A stretch of 64,000 nucleotides of DNA, taken from Casimicrobium huifangae. Lineage in GTDB: Bacteria; Pseudomonadota; Gammaproteobacteria; Burkholderiales; Casimicrobiaceae. Within the stretch, counting starts at the first letter, position 1. Each line of letters starts with the position of its first letter. Shown here piece after piece: positions 9,024-19,380 of the stretch. Made by a program: the position numbers and the translations under genes. Where the stretch lies: contig NZ_CP041352.1 of the NCBI RefSeq assembly GCF_009746125.1, positions 2,216,436-2,280,435 on the forward strand, written 5' to 3'. Below the pieces are notes generated by a model, which searched no databases, was not told the origin of the DNA, and saw only the letters and a list, made by a program, of their open reading frames with translations.

Positions 9024-10006
9024 CCGCACCGCTGCTTGAGGTACGCGGCCTGCAGACCTGGTTCGCCAGCAAGGCCGGCGAAGTCCGTGCCGTCGATGGC
9101 GTCGATCTCGCCGTCGGCGCTGGCGAAGTGCTCGGGTTGGTTGGTGAGTCCGGGTCCGGCAAGTCGGTGACCGGCTTTTCGATCATGGGGCTGGTTGATG
9201 CGCCGGGTCGCGTCGTTGCCGGCGAAATCCGCTTCGCTGGTCGCTCGCTGGTGGGGCTCGCCGAGCGGGAGTGGCGAGCGCTACGCGGGCGCGACATTGC
9301 GATGATCTTCCAGGATCCGATGTTGACCCTGAATCCGGTGCTGCGCATCGACACGCAAATCATCGAGGCGATTCGCGCCCATGCTGACGTCAGCGCCGCG
9401 CGCGCCCGGGAGTGGGCACAGCAGGCGCTGGCCGAAGTAGGCATTCCATCGCCTGGCGAGCGGATGCTGGCGTATCCGCACCAGTTTTCCGGTGGCATGC
9501 GGCAGCGGGTAGCGATCGCCATTGCCTTGCTGCATGGCCCGAAGCTGCTGATTGCCGATGAACCGACCACGGCGCTTGACGTGACGATCCAGGGGCAAAT
9601 CCTCGCCCAGGTGCAGGCGCTGGCCGCCAGCCGTGGGACTGCCGTCATCTGGATCACGCATGACCTGTCGGTGGTGAGCGGTCTTGCCGACCGCATCGCG
9701 GTGATGTACGGCGGCCGCATTGTCGAAGAGGGGCCGACGACGGCGGTGCTCGGCTCGCCGGCGCACCCGTACACGCGAGCCTTGCTGCGCTCGCTGCCGT
9801 CGCAAAACCAACCAGGTCAGCCTCTGGCCCAGATTCCCGGCACACCGCCGCAGCTGATCGGCCAACGCCTTGGGTGCGCCTTTGCGCCGCGTTGCGCAGA
9901 AGCAGGCGGGCGTTGCGGCGTGGACGATCCGGCGCCGCATCGCGTTCAGGCGCGTATGGCGCGCTGTCACTTCGCATTCGAAGCGGCGGCGGAGCAGCAA
10001 GCATGA
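9020..10006 (+). CDS. peptide-type ABC transporter ATPase (DppD/OppD family)
   Basis: 328 residues. Walker A is GESGSGKS near residue 48, the signature is FSGGMRQRVAIAIAL, Walker B is LLIADEPTTALDVT, and the switch His lies in WITHDLSVV. The C-terminal oligopeptide-transporter extension carries the cysteine pattern GCAFAPRCAEAGGRC plus a final RCHF, which in relatives binds an iron-sulphur cluster or metal. ATG 9020 overlaps the stop of the permease by 4 bases. A long upstream in-frame extension runs inside the permease gene and is not real. Confidence 0.92.
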   Translation: MTAPLLEVRGLQTWFASKAGEVRAVDGVDLAVGAGEVLGLVGESGSGKSVTGFSIMGLVDAPGRVVAGEIRFAGRSLVGLAEREWRALRGRDIAMIFQDPMLTLNPVLRIDTQIIEAIRAHADVSAARAREWAQQALAEVGIPSPGERMLAYPHQFSGGMRQRVAIAIALLHGPKLLIADEPTTALDVTIQGQILAQVQALAASRGTAVIWITHDLSVVSGLADRIAVMYGGRIVEEGPTTAVLGSPAHPYTRALLRSLPSQNQPGQPLAQIPGTPPQLIGQRLGCAFAPRCAEAGGRCGVDDPAPHRVQARMARCHFAFEAAAEQQA

Positions 10007-11028
10007 CTGGCAACAGCGCTGCTTCAGGCTCGGCGCCCATTCTTCGCGTTGAGGGCATTTCCAAGCGCTTCGTCAAGCCGCTTGGCTGGGCGGAGCGATT
10101 GGCAAATCGGCTGGGCGCGAACCACCGCGAGACTGTGGTCCAGGCGCTTGATGACGTCTCACTGGACGTTGCCCACGGTGAGGTGCTGGGCATTGTTGGC
10201 GAATCGGGATGCGGCAAGAGCACGTTGGGGCGCATCATCGCCGGGTTGATGCCGCCGAGCAGTGGCAGGGTCATCTTTTCAGCGCCCGACTTGGGAGGCG
10301 CTGCCGCGTCGGCGGTTAGTGCCGGGGCTCGGGGTGGGGCGCGACTCGCCCGGCAAATGATCTTTCAGGACCCGTCGGCGTCACTGAATCCTCGCATGCG
10401 GGTCGTCGGCCAGGTGGGCGAAGCTGCGGTTGCCCATGGATTGGTCACCGCAACGGACATGCGGGGCTACGTCCTCACTTTGCTGCGACAGGTCGGACTG
10501 GATGACTCGGCGCTCGACCGCTACCCGCATCAGTTTTCTGGTGGACAGCGGGCACGGATCGGTATCGCGCGCGCGCTGGCGGTGAAACCGGAGCTGCTGG
10601 TCTGCGACGAGTCAGTGGCGGCCCTCGATGTGTCGGTTCAGGCGCAAGTTCTGAATCTGTTTGCTGAACTCAGACGGGCGCTGGGTCTGACCTATGTTTT
10701 CATCAGTCACGACCTTGGCGTCGTGCGACATTTGAGTGATCGGGTGGCCGTGATGTACCTCGGTCGTGTGGTGGAAATCGGACCGGCGGCCAAGATTTTC
10801 TCGGCGCCACGACATCCTTACACGCAGGCATTGCTGGCTGCGATGCCTCGAGTACAGACTGGGAGGCAACACTTCGCCGCGATCCGCGGCGAAGTGGCGT
10901 CGCCGGTCAACCCTCCCGGCGGATGTCACTTTCACCCTCGCTGCCCACGAGCTGAAGCCCGCTGTGCAGTCGAAACGCCGGTCGTTGCCGAGCGCGAAGG
11001 CGTGCGGGTAATGTGTCACTTTTCCTGA
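10003..11028 (+). CDS. peptide-type ABC transporter ATPase (DppF/OppF family)
   Basis: 341 residues, the second ATPase of the importer. Walker A GESGCGKST, signature FSGGQRARIGIARAL, Walker B LLVCDESVAALDVS and the switch His in FISHDLGVV are all present. Note DES in place of the common DEP after Walker B; the catalytic Glu is kept. The C-terminal family extension ends with GGCHFHPRCPRAEARC. It begins at ATG 10003 overlapping its partner by 4 bases. No substrate-binding protein gene is found next to these four genes, so the binding protein must be encoded elsewhere. Confidence 0.92.
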   Translation: MTGNSAASGSAPILRVEGISKRFVKPLGWAERLANRLGANHRETVVQALDDVSLDVAHGEVLGIVGESGCGKSTLGRIIAGLMPPSSGRVIFSAPDLGGAAASAVSAGARGGARLARQMIFQDPSASLNPRMRVVGQVGEAAVAHGLVTATDMRGYVLTLLRQVGLDDSALDRYPHQFSGGQRARIGIARALAVKPELLVCDESVAALDVSVQAQVLNLFAELRRALGLTYVFISHDLGVVRHLSDRVAVMYLGRVVEIGPAAKIFSAPRHPYTQALLAAMPRVQTGRQHFAAIRGEVASPVNPPGGCHFHPRCPRAEARCAVETPVVAEREGVRVMCHFS

Positions 11029-11054
11029 TTTCTGAACTTTTCTGAAACAACAAG

Positions 11055-11807
11055 ATGGCGACTATGGGCTTGCGAAATCGTTGGGTAATTGGCAACTGGA
11101 AGATGAACGGCTCGCTTGCGGGCAACGCAGCGCTGCTTGGCGCGGTTGCGGCGGCTCCATCCAGCGTTGGAAAACTGGGCGTATGTGTGCCCTTTCCCTT
11201 TCTTGGGCAAGCCCAGTCGGCACTGGCTGGCGGCGCCGCAGTGTGGGGCGGGCAGGACGTCAGTGAGCACGCTTCAGGGGCATACACGGGCCAGGTGAGT
11301 GCGGCAATGCTGGTTGAGTTCGGTGCATCGCTCGTGCTCGTGGGGCACTCGGAGCGGCGGCAGTACAACGCGGAAACCAGCGATCTGGTCGCTCGCAAGG
11401 CTTCGGCAGCACTGAACGCCGGGGTTACTCCGGTCATTTGCGTGGGCGAAACGCTGGCGGAGCGTGAGGACGGCCACGCCGAGGCGGTGGTGGGTCAGCA
11501 ACTCTCAGCCTGCAGGGAGGTGTTGCTACGAGCACAGGGTGCAGCAATCCTGGCTTATGAACCGGTGTGGGCGATTGGCACCGGCAAGACGGCCACCCCG
11601 GCGGAGGCGCAGGCCATGCATGCCTTCATCAGGGCTACGCTGCGGGTGCTGGGAGCGGAGGCTGAGGCCACCAGCATCCTCTATGGCGGCAGCGTCAAGG
11701 CAGGCAACGCTCGCGAGTTGTTCTCCCAGGCCGACATTGATGGCGGCCTGATCGGTGGTGCCTCACTGGTGGCAGCTGACTTTCTGGCGATCGCGGCGGC
11801 ACTTTGA
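11055..11807 (+). CDS. tpiA: triosephosphate isomerase
   Basis: 250 residues, normal TIM length. The enzyme interconverts glyceraldehyde 3-phosphate and dihydroxyacetone phosphate in glycolysis and gluconeogenesis. Catalytic residues are all visible: Asn14 and Lys16 in GNWKMN, His98 in VGHSERR and Glu169 in AYEPVWAIGTGKTA, the latter followed by the flexible loop 6. The phosphate-binding GGS near the C-terminus (LYGGSVKAGN) is intact. ATG 11055 is used; ATG 11064 is a possible alternative. The order tpiA-secG-tRNA-Leu-nuo is common in betaproteobacteria. Confidence 0.97.
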   Translation: MATMGLRNRWVIGNWKMNGSLAGNAALLGAVAAAPSSVGKLGVCVPFPFLGQAQSALAGGAAVWGGQDVSEHASGAYTGQVSAAMLVEFGASLVLVGHSERRQYNAETSDLVARKASAALNAGVTPVICVGETLAEREDGHAEAVVGQQLSACREVLLRAQGAAILAYEPVWAIGTGKTATPAEAQAMHAFIRATLRVLGAEAEATSILYGGSVKAGNARELFSQADIDGGLIGGASLVAADFLAIAAAL

Positions 11808-11904
11808 TCACCTTTTCCGCCGGCAATCGGCAGTGCGCGGTGGTCTGGTTTGACTGGTCATGAAGTGCCACTCTGCCGCAGTGCAATATGTATAATGGCT
11901 GGCT

Positions 11905-12249
11905 ATGGAATTTGTTCTTCTCGCAGTTCACGTCGTCGCAGCAGCTGCCATTCTGGTGCTGGTGCTTTTGCAGCATGGCAAAGGTGCAGACATGGGCGCA
12001 GCGTTCGGCAGCGGCTCGGCAGGTAGCGTATTTGGCGCAGCTGGCTCGGCTAACTTTCTCAGCCGTGCCACTGGCGTCGCCGCTACCGTATTTTTTGCCA
12101 CCAGCGTTGCGTTGACCTACGTCGGCGCACATCGGTCGAATACCAGTGGTGGCGTGATGCAGGGTGTAACTGGCGAACCGGCAAAGACGGAGCAGAGCGC
12201 TCCGGCGCCGGTAGCCCCGGCCGCACCTAAGTCCGATATTCCGAAATAG
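11905..12249 (+). CDS. secG: preprotein translocase subunit SecG
   Basis: 114 residues. Two hydrophobic helices (about 3-20 and 52-72) flank the conserved cytoplasmic loop LVLLQHGKGADMGAAFGSGSA, the SecG hallmark. SecG joins SecYE in the inner membrane and eases SecA-driven export. The C-terminus is an Ala/Pro-rich tail (APAPVAPAAPKSD) of the kind seen in many betaproteobacterial SecG proteins. The ribosome-binding site is weak. It sits about 100 bases after tpiA and 44 bases before tRNA-Leu. Confidence 0.95.
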   Translation: MEFVLLAVHVVAAAAILVLVLLQHGKGADMGAAFGSGSAGSVFGAAGSANFLSRATGVAATVFFATSVALTYVGAHRSNTSGGVMQGVTGEPAKTEQSAPAPVAPAAPKSDIPK

Positions 12250-12293
12250 TTGAAGCTTTACGGTTTCTTGATAAATCGTAAGGCCCGTGTATA

Positions 12294-12378
12294 GCCGTCG
12301 TGGTGAAATTGGTAGACACGCTATCTTGAGGGGGTAGTGGCGAAAGCTGTGCGAGTTCGAGTCTCGCCGACGGCACCA
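12294..12378 (+). tRNA. tRNA-Leu (anticodon GAG)
   Basis: A complete cloverleaf can be drawn. The acceptor stem GCCGTCG pairs with CGACGGC, and A plus an encoded CCA follow. The D-arm contains AATTGGTAGAC, and the anticodon stem CTATC/GGTAG encloses loop TTGAGGG with anticodon GAG. A long class II variable arm follows, then T-arm GCGAG-TTCGAGT-CTCGC. The anticodon reads CUC/CUU leucine codons. It lies between secG and nuoA, its usual betaproteobacterial position. Confidence 0.97.
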
Positions 12379-12416
12379 ACAACAGCAGTCCTGGCAACGC
12401 TTCGCCAGGCACAAGG

Positions 12417-12449
12417 AGGCGGGGCAACTAAGTGTTCCGCCTTTTTTTT
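12417..12449 (+). terminator. rho-independent terminator-like hairpin directly before nuoA
   Basis: AGGCGG (12417-12422) pairs with CCGCCT (12437-12442) across a 14-base loop that may add a G-T pair, followed by an uninterrupted run of eight T (12442-12449). A second perfect hairpin, CCTGGC/GCCAGG, lies just upstream at 12390-12409. The terminator follows the tRNA by about 40 bases and ends only 15 bases before the nuoA start codon, so it would end tRNA transcripts or attenuate read-through into nuo. Confidence 0.75.
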
Positions 12450-12464
12450 GGGGATTTTTGAGTC

Positions 12465-12824
12465 ATGTCGCTAGAAACCTACGTCCCGATCCTGATGTTC
12501 ATGATCGTGGGCCTTGCGTTTGGTTGCGTTCTGCTCATCGCCGGCTGGTTGGTCTCGCCAGCGCGGCCCGACCCCGACAAGCTCGCTCCCTACGAATGTG
12601 GATTCGAGGCATTCGAAGACGCCCGCATGCGTTTCGATGTGCGCTACTACCTCGTCGCGATCCTGTTCATTCTGTTTGATCTCGAAATTGCTTTCCTTTT
12701 CCCGTGGGCGGTGGCGCTCAAGGAAATCGGCTTCGTGGGCTTTCTTTCCATGATGGTGTTCCTCGGCATTCTGACCGTCGGGTTCATCTACGAATGGAAA
12801 AAAGGCGCCCTCGATTGGGAATGA
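12465..12824 (+). CDS. nuoA: NADH-quinone oxidoreductase subunit A
   Basis: 119 residues, a membrane subunit of complex I with three transmembrane helices (about 8-28, 62-82, 89-109). The conserved loop between helices 1 and 2, [19 protein letters not shown], is intact, including the Cys that reports the active/deactive state in homologues. NuoA sits near the quinone-binding site at the joint of the membrane and peripheral arms. It opens the 14-gene nuo operon and directly follows a terminator-like hairpin. The ribosome-binding site is only a weak GGGGAT. Confidence 0.97.
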   Translation: MSLETYVPILMFMIVGLAFGCVLLIAGWLVSPARPDPDKLAPYECGFEAFEDARMRFDVRYYLVAILFILFDLEIAFLFPWAVALKEIGFVGFLSMMVFLGILTVGFIYEWKKGALDWE

Positions 12825-12887
12825 TTGAACGCGAACTTTCGTATTTGGTTTGACCGCGCATTAGCGCGCAGTGGAGTGTATTGAGTC

Positions 12888-13367
12888 ATGAGCCTTGAAG
12901 GCGTCCTCGAGAAGGGGTTTGTCACGACGAGCCTGGATACGCTCATCAACTGGTCGCGTAATGGGTCAATGTGGCCGATGACTTTCGGTCTTGCCTGCTG
13001 CGCCGTAGAGATGATGCATGCTGGTGCAGCGCGTTACGATCTCGATCGCTTCGGAATTGTGTTTCGTCCTAGTCCGCGTCAGTCGGACGTGATGATCGTC
13101 GCTGGAACTCTGTGCAACAAGATGGCGCCCGCCTTGCGCAAGGTCTATGACCAGATGGCCGAACCGCGCTGGGTGATTTCCATGGGCTCATGCGCCAACG
13201 GAGGCGGCTACTACCACTACAGCTACTCCGTGGTTCGTGGTTGCGACCGCATCGTTCCGGTGGACGTATACGTGCCTGGCTGCCCGCCCACGTCCGAAGC
13301 CTTGATCTACGGCATCCTGCAACTGCAGAACAAGATTCGCCGCACCAACACCATCGCCCGGACCTGA
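12888..13367 (+). CDS. nuoB: NADH-quinone oxidoreductase subunit B
   Basis: 159 residues, peripheral-arm subunit carrying the terminal 4Fe-4S cluster N2 that hands electrons to ubiquinone. The ligands Cys37, Cys38 ([10 protein letters not shown]), Cys102 (MGSCANGGG) and Cys132 ([10 protein letters not shown]) are all present. Only the standard family length is seen, without extension. It follows nuoA by 63 bases and precedes nuoC by 15. Confidence 0.98.
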   Translation: MSLEGVLEKGFVTTSLDTLINWSRNGSMWPMTFGLACCAVEMMHAGAARYDLDRFGIVFRPSPRQSDVMIVAGTLCNKMAPALRKVYDQMAEPRWVISMGSCANGGGYYHYSYSVVRGCDRIVPVDVYVPGCPPTSEALIYGILQLQNKIRRTNTIART

Positions 13368-13382
13368 ACCGGGGCTCGATAA

Positions 13383-13958
13383 ATGCTGAAAGACATAGTT
13401 TCTGAAGTATTGGGCAGCAAGGCGATTGCAATCGTCGCAGCGCTCGATGAAGTGACGGCAACGGTTGCGCCAGCCGACTGGGTGGAAGCGTGCCGCGCAC
13501 TACGTGATCACCCGAAGACGCGCTTCGATACGCTGATCGACCTTTGTGGCGTCGACTACTCGGCTTATGGCGGCGAGGGGCGTGAATCGGGGAAGTACGC
13601 GACGGTCATTCATCTGCTGTCCGTGGTGCTTAACCAGCGTCTTCGTGTTCGTTGCGTTGCTGCAGACGATGCGTTTCCGGTGGTGCATTCACTGGTTGAT
13701 GTGTGGCCGTCGGCCAACTGGTACGAGCGCGAGGCTTTCGATCTCTTCGGAATCGTCTACGAAGGTCATCCAGACCTGCGGCGCATCCTGACCGACTACG
13801 GCTTTGTTGGCCATCCATTCCGCAAGGACTTCCCGACTTCCGGCTATGTCGAGATGCGCTACGACCCGGAGCAGCGGCGCGTGCTCTATCAGCCTGTCAC
13901 CATCGAGCCGCGTGAGAACACACCGCGCATCGTTCGTGACGATAGTTACGCGAACTGA
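13383..13958 (+). CDS. nuoC: NADH-quinone oxidoreductase subunit C
   Basis: 191 residues, the 30-kDa type subunit of the connecting part of complex I. The signature [22 protein letters not shown]... is present around residues 118-138 and continues with [16 protein letters not shown]. It is separate from nuoD, unlike the fused nuoCD of Escherichia coli, which agrees with a betaproteobacterium. No cofactor is expected. It is followed 11 bases later by nuoD. Confidence 0.97.
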   Translation: MLKDIVSEVLGSKAIAIVAALDEVTATVAPADWVEACRALRDHPKTRFDTLIDLCGVDYSAYGGEGRESGKYATVIHLLSVVLNQRLRVRCVAADDAFPVVHSLVDVWPSANWYEREAFDLFGIVYEGHPDLRRILTDYGFVGHPFRKDFPTSGYVEMRYDPEQRRVLYQPVTIEPRENTPRIVRDDSYAN

Positions 13959-13969
13959 GGCGTCACATC

Positions 13970-15223
13970 ATGGCTGAAATTCGCAATTACACAATGAACT
14001 TCGGGCCGCAGCATCCTGCGGCACACGGCGTGTTGCGTTTGGTGCTCGAACTGGACGGCGAGACCATCCAGCGTGCTGATCCGCACATTGGTCTGCTGCA
14101 TCGTGCCACTGAAAAACTGGCGGAGAGCAAGACCTTCATCCAGTCGCTGCCGTACATGGATCGTCTCGACTATGTGTCGATGATGTCCAACGAGCACGCC
14201 TATTGCCTGGCCATCGAAAAGCTTCTGCAGTTGCCGGTGCCGGAGCGCGCCCAGTACATCCGCGTCATGTTCGACGAAGTGACGCGCCTGCAGAATCACC
14301 TGCTGTGGCTCGGCTGCCACGCGCTCGACGTTGGCGCGATGACAGTGTTCCTGTATTGCTTCCGTGAACGCGAAGACCTGTTCGATGCGTACGAGGCGGT
14401 TTCTGGTGCCCGCATGCACGCGGCGTATTACCGTCCTGGTGGCGTCTACCGTGACTTGCCGGACCGGATGCCGCAATATCAGGCGTCGAAGATCCACAAT
14501 GCAGCGGCCATCAAGCGGATGAACGAGAACCGTGAAGGCTCGTTCCTCGACTTTCTGGAGGATTTCACCAACCGCTTCCCGACCTACGTCGACGAGTACG
14601 AAACGCTACTCACTGACAATCGCATCTGGAAGCAGCGGACAGTCGGCATCGGTGTCGTAAGTCCGGAACGTGCGCTTGCGCTAGGCTTCACCGGCGCCAT
14701 GGTGCGCGGCTCCGGTATCGCTTGGGATTTGCGCAAGAAGCAGCCGTATGAAGTCTACGACCGCATGGATTTCGACATTCCGGTTGGTGTCAATGGCGAC
14801 TGCTACGACCGTTATCTTGTTCGCGTACAGGAGATGCGCGAGTCGAACAAGATCATCAAGCAGTGCATCGCCTGGCTGCGCGCGAATCCAGGGCCGGTCA
14901 TTACCGACAACCATAAGGTGGCGCCACCGAATCGCGAGTCCATGAAGTCCAACATGGAAGAGCTGATTCACCACTTCAAGCTGTTCACCGAGGGTATGCA
15001 TGTGCCACCGGGCGAAGCCTATGCGGCGGTAGAGCATCCGAAGGGTGAGTTTGGCGTGTACATCGTTTCCGATGGCGCCAACAAGCCGTATCGTCTCAAG
15101 TTGCGCGCACCAGGATTCGCTCATCTCGCAGCGCTCGACGAGATGTCGCGCGGCCACATGATTGCAGACGTGGTGGCAATCATCGGCACCCAGGACATCG
15201 TGTTCGGCGAGATTGACAGGTAA
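13970..15223 (+). CDS. nuoD: NADH-quinone oxidoreductase subunit D
   Basis: 417 residues, the 49-kDa type subunit that lines the ubiquinone pocket together with NuoB. The N-terminal loop [15 protein letters not shown] holds the conserved His that contacts the quinone head group, and the family signature [10 protein letters not shown] follows near residue 43. The C-terminus ends [12 protein letters not shown], as in typical NuoD. Full length, no anomalies. Confidence 0.98.
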   Translation: MAEIRNYTMNFGPQHPAAHGVLRLVLELDGETIQRADPHIGLLHRATEKLAESKTFIQSLPYMDRLDYVSMMSNEHAYCLAIEKLLQLPVPERAQYIRVMFDEVTRLQNHLLWLGCHALDVGAMTVFLYCFREREDLFDAYEAVSGARMHAAYYRPGGVYRDLPDRMPQYQASKIHNAAAIKRMNENREGSFLDFLEDFTNRFPTYVDEYETLLTDNRIWKQRTVGIGVVSPERALALGFTGAMVRGSGIAWDLRKKQPYEVYDRMDFDIPVGVNGDCYDRYLVRVQEMRESNKIIKQCIAWLRANPGPVITDNHKVAPPNRESMKSNMEELIHHFKLFTEGMHVPPGEAYAAVEHPKGEFGVYIVSDGANKPYRLKLRAPGFAHLAALDEMSRGHMIADVVAIIGTQDIVFGEIDR

Positions 15224-15228
15224 GGAAG

Positions 15229-15711
15229 ATGGCACTTTCGCAGGACTCACTTCGCAAGATCGACCGGGAGCTGGCCAAGTTCCCCGCCGATCAGCGCCAA
15301 TCGGCTGTCATGGCCGCGCTCCGCATTGCCCAGACCGAACAGGGCTGGCTGTCTTCGGAGGTGATGCAGGAAATCGCTGACTACATTGGCATGCCGGCGA
15401 TTGCGGTGTACGAGGTCGCATCGTTCTACACGATGTACAACCTGAAACCGGTTGGCAAACACAAATTGACCGTCTGCACCAATCTGCCTTGCCAGTTGCA
15501 GGGGGCTACTGCCTGTGCGGAGCACGCCAGGAAGAAACTTGGCATCGAATTCGGGGAAACCACCGCCGATGGCCTGTTCACACTGAAGGAAGGTGAATGT
15601 TTCGGCGCCTGTGGCGATGCGCCCGTGTTCACCGTCAACAACCACGATGTTCGTGTCAAAGTGACAGCTGAGCGCTTCGACGCGCTCGTCGACGAATTGA
15701 AGAAGGCATAG
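15229..15711 (+). CDS. nuoE: NADH-quinone oxidoreductase subunit E
   Basis: 160 residues with a thioredoxin-like fold, carrying the 2Fe-2S cluster N1a of the NADH dehydrogenase module. Ligands are Cys83 and Cys88 (CTNLPC) and Cys124 and Cys128 (CFGAC). The N-terminal helical part is normal. It starts 5 bases after nuoD. Confidence 0.97.
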   Translation: MALSQDSLRKIDRELAKFPADQRQSAVMAALRIAQTEQGWLSSEVMQEIADYIGMPAIAVYEVASFYTMYNLKPVGKHKLTVCTNLPCQLQGATACAEHARKKLGIEFGETTADGLFTLKEGECFGACGDAPVFTVNNHDVRVKVTAERFDALVDELKKA

Positions 15712-15720
15712 GCGGAAGAC

Positions 15721-17019
15721 ATGCACTTCGGACCGCATATCAATCCGGCGTTGTTTGCCGATCTCCGGATCGAAGACGCCAATGACTGGCGCATCGGCCC
15801 CTACCAGTCGCGAGGGGGTTACGAGGCCCTGAAGAAGATCCTCGCCGAGAAGATCACGCCTGATCAGGTGATCGCCGAAGTCAAGAAGTCAGCCCTTCGC
15901 GGTCGCGGCGGCGCCGGCTTTCCGACGGGACTCAAGTGGAGCTTTATGCCGCGACAGTTCCCGGGGCAGAAGTACCTTGTCTGCAATTCGGATGAGGGCG
16001 AGCCCGGCACTTTCAAAGACCGCGACATCCTGCGCTACAACCCGCACATGGTGATTGAAGGGATGGCCATCGCCGCCTATGCGATGGGCATTTCAGTCGG
16101 CTACAACTACATTCACGGCGAAATCTTCCGTATTTACGAGCAATTTGAAGAGGCGCTTGACGAGGCGCGTGCGGCCGGATTCCTCGGCAACAATATTCTC
16201 GGTTCCGGTTTTGATTTCCAGTTGCACGCGTTCCACGGTTATGGCGCGTACATCTGCGGCGAAGAGACCGCGCTTCTGGAGTCGATCGAAGGCAAGAAAG
16301 GCCAGCCGCGCTTCAAGCCGCCATTTCCGGCGAGCTTTGGCCTGTATGGCAAGCCGACGACGATCAACAACACCGAGACATTTGCCGCAGTGCCATGGAT
16401 CATGCGCAAGGGCGGCGAAGCCTTCCTGAACCTTGGCCTGCCCAACAATGGCGGCACCAAGCTGTTCTCGGTGTCCGGCGACGTTGAGCGCCCCGGCAAC
16501 TTCGAAATTCCCCTGGGCACGCCGTTCTCGAAGCTGCTTGAGCTGGCCGGTGGCATTCGCGGCGGCAAGAAGATCAAGGCGGTGATTCCCGGCGGTTCAT
16601 CGGCACCGGTCATTCCGGGCGACACGATGATGCAAACCAACATGGATTACGACTCGATCGCCAAGGCGGGTTCCATGCTCGGATCCGGCGCAGTGATCGT
16701 GATGGACGAGACGCGCTGCATGGTCAAGTCGCTGCTGCGACTCTCGTACTTTTACTACGAGGAATCCTGCGGTCAGTGCACTCCCTGTCGAGAAGGCACG
16801 GGCTGGATGTGGCGCATGGTCAATCGTATCGAGCACGGTGAAGGGCGAATGGAAGACCTTGACGCGCTGAACTCGGTTGCCGACAACATTCAGGGCCGCA
16901 CTATTTGTGCACTCGGTGATGCGGCGGCGATGCCGGTGCGTGCCTTTATCAAGCACTACCGCGACGAATTCCAGTACCACATTGAAAACAAGCGGTGTCT
17001 TGTGCCCGCCTACCTCTGA
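15721..17019 (+). CDS. nuoF: NADH-quinone oxidoreductase subunit F
   Basis: 432 residues, the subunit that binds NADH and FMN and starts electron transfer. The NADH/FMN-binding glycine-rich loop [10 protein letters not shown] is near residue 61, the FMN region contains [15 protein letters not shown], and the 4Fe-4S cluster N3 ligands are in [13 protein letters not shown] plus a later Cys in TICALGDAA. Full length and collinear with the family. Confidence 0.98.
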   Translation: MHFGPHINPALFADLRIEDANDWRIGPYQSRGGYEALKKILAEKITPDQVIAEVKKSALRGRGGAGFPTGLKWSFMPRQFPGQKYLVCNSDEGEPGTFKDRDILRYNPHMVIEGMAIAAYAMGISVGYNYIHGEIFRIYEQFEEALDEARAAGFLGNNILGSGFDFQLHAFHGYGAYICGEETALLESIEGKKGQPRFKPPFPASFGLYGKPTTINNTETFAAVPWIMRKGGEAFLNLGLPNNGGTKLFSVSGDVERPGNFEIPLGTPFSKLLELAGGIRGGKKIKAVIPGGSSAPVIPGDTMMQTNMDYDSIAKAGSMLGSGAVIVMDETRCMVKSLLRLSYFYYEESCGQCTPCREGTGWMWRMVNRIEHGEGRMEDLDALNSVADNIQGRTICALGDAAAMPVRAFIKHYRDEFQYHIENKRCLVPAYL

Positions 17020-17055
17020 CCCAACGGCGAACGACAGGACATTGCAAGCCCGCTC

Positions 17056-19380
17056 ATGTTGAACATCGAAATCGACGGCAAAGCGATACAGGTTTCGCCC
17101 GGCAGCACCGTGATGGATGCCGCGAATCAGGTCGGCGCTTACGTGCCGCACTTCTGCTATCACAAGAAGCTCTCCATCGCGGCCAATTGCCGCATGTGCC
17201 TGGTACAGGTGGAAAAGGCGCCGAAGCCCCTGCCAGCCTGTGCCACCCCGGTGACCGAAGGGATGAAAGTCTTTACCGCGTCCGAGCAGGCCAAGAAGGC
17301 ACAGCAGGGCGTGATGGAATTCCTGCTCATCAACCATCCCCTGGATTGCCCGATCTGCGATCAGGGCGGCGAGTGTCAATTGCAGGATTTGTCGGTCGGT
17401 TACGGCAAGTCCGCTTCGCGCTACACCGAAGAGAAGCGGGTGGTCTTCCACAAGAATCTCGGCCCGCTGATCAGTGCCGAGGAGATGAGCCGCTGCATTC
17501 ACTGCACGCGATGCGTCCGCTTTGGCCAGGAGATCGCCGGTGTCATGGAGCTCGGCATGGGCGGCCGCGGCGAGCACTCCGAAATTCTCTCGTTCGTTGG
17601 CAAGTCCATTGACTCCGAGCTATCGGGCAACATGATTGACGTTTGCCCGGTCGGCGCGTTGACGTCCAAGCCTTTCCGCTACAGTGCCCGCACTTGGGAA
17701 CTGCAGCGTCGCAAGAGCGTCAGTCCGCACGATGGCCTGAATGCGAATCTGCAGGTGCAGATCAAGGGCGACCGCGTGATGCGCGTATTGCCGCGCGAGA
17801 ACGAAGCGGTCAATGAGTGTTGGATCTCGGACCGCGATCGTTTCTCGTACGAAGGGTTGTACGCCGACGATCGCCTCACGTCGCCGATGATCAAACACGA
17901 CGGCGTTTGGCAGCAGGCCAGCTGGCAGGACGCATTGAACGCCGCTGCTGGCGCCATCGGTCTCGGCGTCAAGAGTCACGGGGCGGCGAAGACTGCCTTC
18001 CTCCTTGGGCCACACACGACGCTGGAAGAGGCCTCCCTCGCCAAACGGCTGGCGACCCATCTGGGCGGCGCTACCATTGACCATCGCCTGCGGGTGACCG
18101 ACTCCGCGCTCGATCAGGGCGGAGGCATTCCGTGGCTTGGCTTCAAGCTTGCCAATATTGCGGAAGTCGATCGTTTTCTGGTGATTGGCAGCAGTCTCCG
18201 TCAGGAGCAGCCGCTGCTGGCGCAACGTATCCGGCAGCGCGTCAAAAAAGGGGCGGCGCTGTCGATAGTCGGATCAATCGACGACGACCTGCTGTGCCCC
18301 GTGGCCGCAAAGGCGATCGTCAAGCCCTCGGGCTTGTGGGAAACCCTGTGCGGAGTGCTCTCAGCGCTGGCAAAGCGTGTCGGCAAAGAGACGCCGATCT
18401 CCGTCAGCAACATCAGCGCCAGTGAGGAAGCTATCGCAGCGTCACTGGCCAGTGGCAAGCGTGTGGCGGTGCTGATCGGCGACATGGCCTTGTCGCAGGC
18501 AGACGCCTCGCATCTCGAATCGCTAGCCTTCGCCATCGCCAACATGTGCGGTGGAAGCTACGGACGGCTCGCCTTGTCGGGCGGAGCCGGTGCCGCCTAT
18601 GTCGCCGGAGCCTTCCCCACCAACGGTGCTGCGACTGCGCGCGAAGCCCTCGGCAGTGATCCGGCAAACACGTTTGTTCTCGTCGGCTGCGAGCCGGAGC
18701 GGGATAGCAGCCTCGGCGCCGAAGCGCTTGCGGCCCTGGGTAAGGCCGATAAAGTCGTGTGTCTGACATCATTTGCTTCAGATGCGATGAAACAGTATGC
18801 CGACGTGCTGTTGCCTATCGCTCCCTTTACAGAAACCTCGGGCACCTATGTGTCGAACGACGGCACCGTGCAGTCGTTTGCCGGGGTCGTGCGTCCGCTC
18901 GGCGAAACCCGTCCCGGCTGGAAAGTGCTGCGCGTACTCGGCGATTTGCTGGAAGCGGATTTCTCGTCGTTCAATAGCAGCGAAGATGTGCGTAATGCGG
19001 CGTTGACGGGCTTCAGCGATGCCAGCCTCGGCGCCCGCATCCGCACTCTGGCGATGCCCGATGCGGCAGCTCCTGTCGGTCTGGAGCGCGTGGCGGACGT
19101 GCCGATCTACCACTCGGACGCACTTGCGCGCCGCGGTCAGGCACTGGCGACGTCAAGCTATGGCAAGCAGCCGCGCATTCGCCTTTCCGGTGAAACTGCG
19201 TCGTCATTGTCATTGACCAACGGCGCACGCATCAAGGTAACGCAAGCAGGGCAAACGACCCAGGCAACTGTCGCTGTAGACAATCGCGTGCCCCCCGGCA
19301 GCGTGCGTATCCCGCTGGCTACCGAAGTGTCTGCGGCACTCGGCAATGCCTCTGCCACAGTGACGCTGGAGGCGGTATGA
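17056..19380 (+). CDS. nuoG: NADH-quinone oxidoreductase subunit G
   Basis: 774 residues, the large iron-sulphur subunit. The N-terminal ferredoxin domain carries 2Fe-2S ligands ([15 protein letters not shown] and a later Cys in PACATP). A 4Fe-4S site with the unusual His-Cys3 ligation follows ([10 protein letters not shown]), then a second 4Fe-4S site ([10 protein letters not shown] with a distal CPVG). The C-terminal two thirds is a molybdopterin-oxidoreductase-like fold that has lost its cofactor, as in all complex I. The stop overlaps nuoH by 4 bases. Confidence 0.97.
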   Translation: MLNIEIDGKAIQVSPGSTVMDAANQVGAYVPHFCYHKKLSIAANCRMCLVQVEKAPKPLPACATPVTEGMKVFTASEQAKKAQQGVMEFLLINHPLDCPICDQGGECQLQDLSVGYGKSASRYTEEKRVVFHKNLGPLISAEEMSRCIHCTRCVRFGQEIAGVMELGMGGRGEHSEILSFVGKSIDSELSGNMIDVCPVGALTSKPFRYSARTWELQRRKSVSPHDGLNANLQVQIKGDRVMRVLPRENEAVNECWISDRDRFSYEGLYADDRLTSPMIKHDGVWQQASWQDALNAAAGAIGLGVKSHGAAKTAFLLGPHTTLEEASLAKRLATHLGGATIDHRLRVTDSALDQGGGIPWLGFKLANIAEVDRFLVIGSSLRQEQPLLAQRIRQRVKKGAALSIVGSIDDDLLCPVAAKAIVKPSGLWETLCGVLSALAKRVGKETPISVSNISASEEAIAASLASGKRVAVLIGDMALSQADASHLESLAFAIANMCGGSYGRLALSGGAGAAYVAGAFPTNGAATAREALGSDPANTFVLVGCEPERDSSLGAEALAALGKADKVVCLTSFASDAMKQYADVLLPIAPFTETSGTYVSNDGTVQSFAGVVRPLGETRPGWKVLRVLGDLLEADFSSFNSSEDVRNAALTGFSDASLGARIRTLAMPDAAAPVGLERVADVPIYHSDALARRGQALATSSYGKQPRIRLSGETASSLSLTNGARIKVTQAGQTTQATVAVDNRVPPGSVRIPLATEVSAALGNASATVTLEAV

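Noticed and set aside
11891-11896. Perfect TATAAT upstream of secG
   Set aside because: Only 8 bases separate it from the secG start codon and no -35 lies 16-18 bases upstream, so a promoter here would give an almost leaderless mRNA.
16597-17577. 326-codon open frame antisense to nuoF/nuoG
   Set aside because: It lies opposite two complete core genes, has no domain or ribosome-binding site, and long antisense frames are common in GC-rich DNA.
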